A DNA stretch of 15,922 bases, from NCBI GenBank assembly GCA_964584415.1, contig CAZOZX010000045.1, forward strand, positions 1 to 15,922, written 5' to 3'. The translations under genes and the position numbers were made by a program. Shown here in pieces: positions 14,953 through 15,922 of this stretch. The notes beneath the pieces were generated by a model that searched no databases, had not been told where the DNA came from, and saw only the letters and a list, made by a program, of their open reading frames with translations. Numbering within the stretch: position 1 is the first letter of the stretch; every line of letters starts with the position of its first letter. This DNA is from PHAA01 sp964584415. GTDB taxonomy: Bacteria > Bacillota > Syntrophomonadia > Syntrophomonadales > Syntrophomonadaceae.

Positions 14953-15922
14953 TTAAAACATGGTGTTCTTTTGCCGGCGCAAAAGGAAAATGAAAAAAGG
15001 TCCACCTACCAGGGCCGTAACAATTCCTACCGGTATTTCACTCGGAGCTGCAACAACCCGGGACAAAACGTCCGCCAATAGTAAAAATATTGCTCCGAAC
15101 AAAGCGACAGCTGGCAGCAAGATGCGATGATCAGAGCCGATGATCAACCTTACAATATGGGGAATTACCAGCCCCACAAAGGCAATCATCCCACTAACCG
15201 ATACACAAGCACCGGTTAGCAGGGCCGCTGCCACCAAAAGGTAACGCTTAACTTTTTCGGCTTCAATACCCAGGTGCTGAGCCGACTCTTCCCCTAACAA
15301 CAAGGCATTTAAATCTCGGGCATAAATAAATATAATGGTTGCCCCAATGATTCCATAAGGCACAAACATATATACATAGTCCCATCCCCGCCCGGAAAAT
15401 CCCCCTAAAAGCCAGAAGATTATCTGGTGGAGCTGATCCCCGCTGAAAAACATGCACAGTGATACTAGGGCAGAAAGTAACGAATTAACTGCGATCCCGG
15501 ACAAAAGCAGCGTCATGACAGGTACTTTACCCCCTATCCGCGCCAGATTGTAGACCAGGATTATGGTAAAAACCGCAAATATGAAGGCGAGAATTGGAAT
15601 CCCAAATTGAAAGGAGGTTCTCCAAAAAGACTGAGCTATTATACTTAGAATCGCCCCCAGTGCTGCTCCTGACGAAACCCCAATCACATAAGGATCTGCC
15701 ATGGGATTGCGAAATAGTCCCTGGAAGGCTGCCCCTGACAGAGCCAGTCCCGCACCCACTAATGCTGCAATTACAACCCGCGGAAACCTTATGGTCATGA
15801 TAATGATATTGTGTTCCGGCATTAAGCCGGCACTTAGAATGCCCAGCCCAGGTATGTGACTCAGTATAATTTTGACTATTTCAGCTGGTGGTATGTAAAC
15901 CGCACCAATGCTTATCCCCACC
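14953..15922 (-). CDS. Corrinoid ABC transporter permease (BtuC/FecCD family), 5' end cut off
   Basis: A polytopic membrane protein that would form the import channel with the ATPase encoded next. At least 322 residues are visible. Family features are GAVYIPPAE near the start, IRFPRVVIAALVGAGLALSGAAFQGLFRNPMADPYVIGVSSGAALGA-type blocks, GGKVP..LLLSGIAVN, and the C-terminal MIAFVGLVIPHIVR that contacts the ATPase, followed by SEIPVGIVTALVGGPFF. A GTG at 15919-15921 could be read as a start, but the expected first membrane segment of the family is missing before it, and the frame is open to the window edge. I therefore treat the gene as continuing beyond the right end. A binding protein gene (BtuF-like) and the operon promoter are probably upstream. 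Confidence 0.92.
   Translation of the reverse strand, partial: VGISIGAVYIPPAEIVKIILSHIPGLGILSAGLMPEHNIIIMTIRFPRVVIAALVGAGLALSGAAFQGLFRNPMADPYVIGVSSGAALGAILSIIAQSFWRTSFQFGIPILAFIFAVFTIILVYNLARIGGKVPVMTLLLSGIAVNSLLSALVSLCMFFSGDQLHQIIFWLLGGFSGRGWDYVYMFVPYGIIGATIIFIYARDLNALLLGEESAQHLGIEAEKVKRYLLVAAALLTGACVSVSGMIAFVGLVIPHIVRLIIGSDHRILLPAVALFGAIFLLLADVLSRVVAAPSEIPVGIVTALVGGPFFIFLLRRQKNTMF

Noticed and set aside
15919..15921. GTG as true start of the permease
   Set aside because: The first membrane segment typical of FecCD permeases would be missing and the frame is open to the edge, so the gene is probably truncated by the window.
15700..15922. Cobalamin riboswitch for the operon
   Set aside because: The visible right end is still coding for the permease; any riboswitch would be outside the window.

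Overview
The window looks like chromosome of an anaerobic, low-to-mid GC Gram-positive bacterium of the Clostridia type, possibly one with a syntrophic or hydrogen-based lifestyle. This is inferred from strong AGGAGG-like ribosome sites, frequent TTG and GTG starts, a sigma-54 regulator carrying an iron-hydrogenase-like sensor, a ferredoxin-fused aldo/keto reductase and an anaerobic-style late cobalamin operon. No IS element, prophage, CRISPR array or rRNA is visible.

Left part (1-5190). A partial polytopic membrane protein (minus, running off the left edge) resembles the Pyr4/PaxB transmembrane terpene-cyclase family and has its own sigma-A promoter. Next, on the minus strand, is an 897-residue regulator: two ferredoxin clusters, a [FeFe]-hydrogenase-like H-cluster domain, a further Fe-S domain, PAS, sigma-54 AAA+ and Fis-type HTH. 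The divergent 318-base intergenic region holds a near-perfect sigma-54 promoter (3487-3502) pointing away from the regulator, and three GTAAC/GTTAC dyads about 21 bp apart, placed like an upstream activating sequence. The promoter reads into a 55-residue single-span membrane peptide (3604-3771) and then a Mg-chelatase-like AAA+ ATPase (3870-5087), followed by a terminator. I read this as a self-contained hydrogen- or redox-responsive module. It is the most unusual part of the window.

Middle part (5191-7977). A ferredoxin-fused aldo/keto reductase and a tRNA-Gly(CCC) lie on the minus strand. A bacterial Ku gene follows on the plus strand without an adjacent LigD. After about 350 bases without a convincing gene there is a small ABM-domain monooxygenase-like gene (minus) with its own promoter and terminator.

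Right part (8053-15922). A tightly packed minus-strand cobalamin operon, in transcription order: BtuC-like permease (5' end cut by the window), an ABC ATPase with an extra C-terminal domain, CobU, CbiB, CobS, CobD, CobC and CobQ/CbiP. It covers corrinoid uptake, side-chain amidation, aminopropanol attachment and nucleotide-loop assembly. The corrin-ring genes, CobT and the adenosyltransferase are not here. The operon's promoter, and any cobalamin riboswitch, would lie beyond the right edge.
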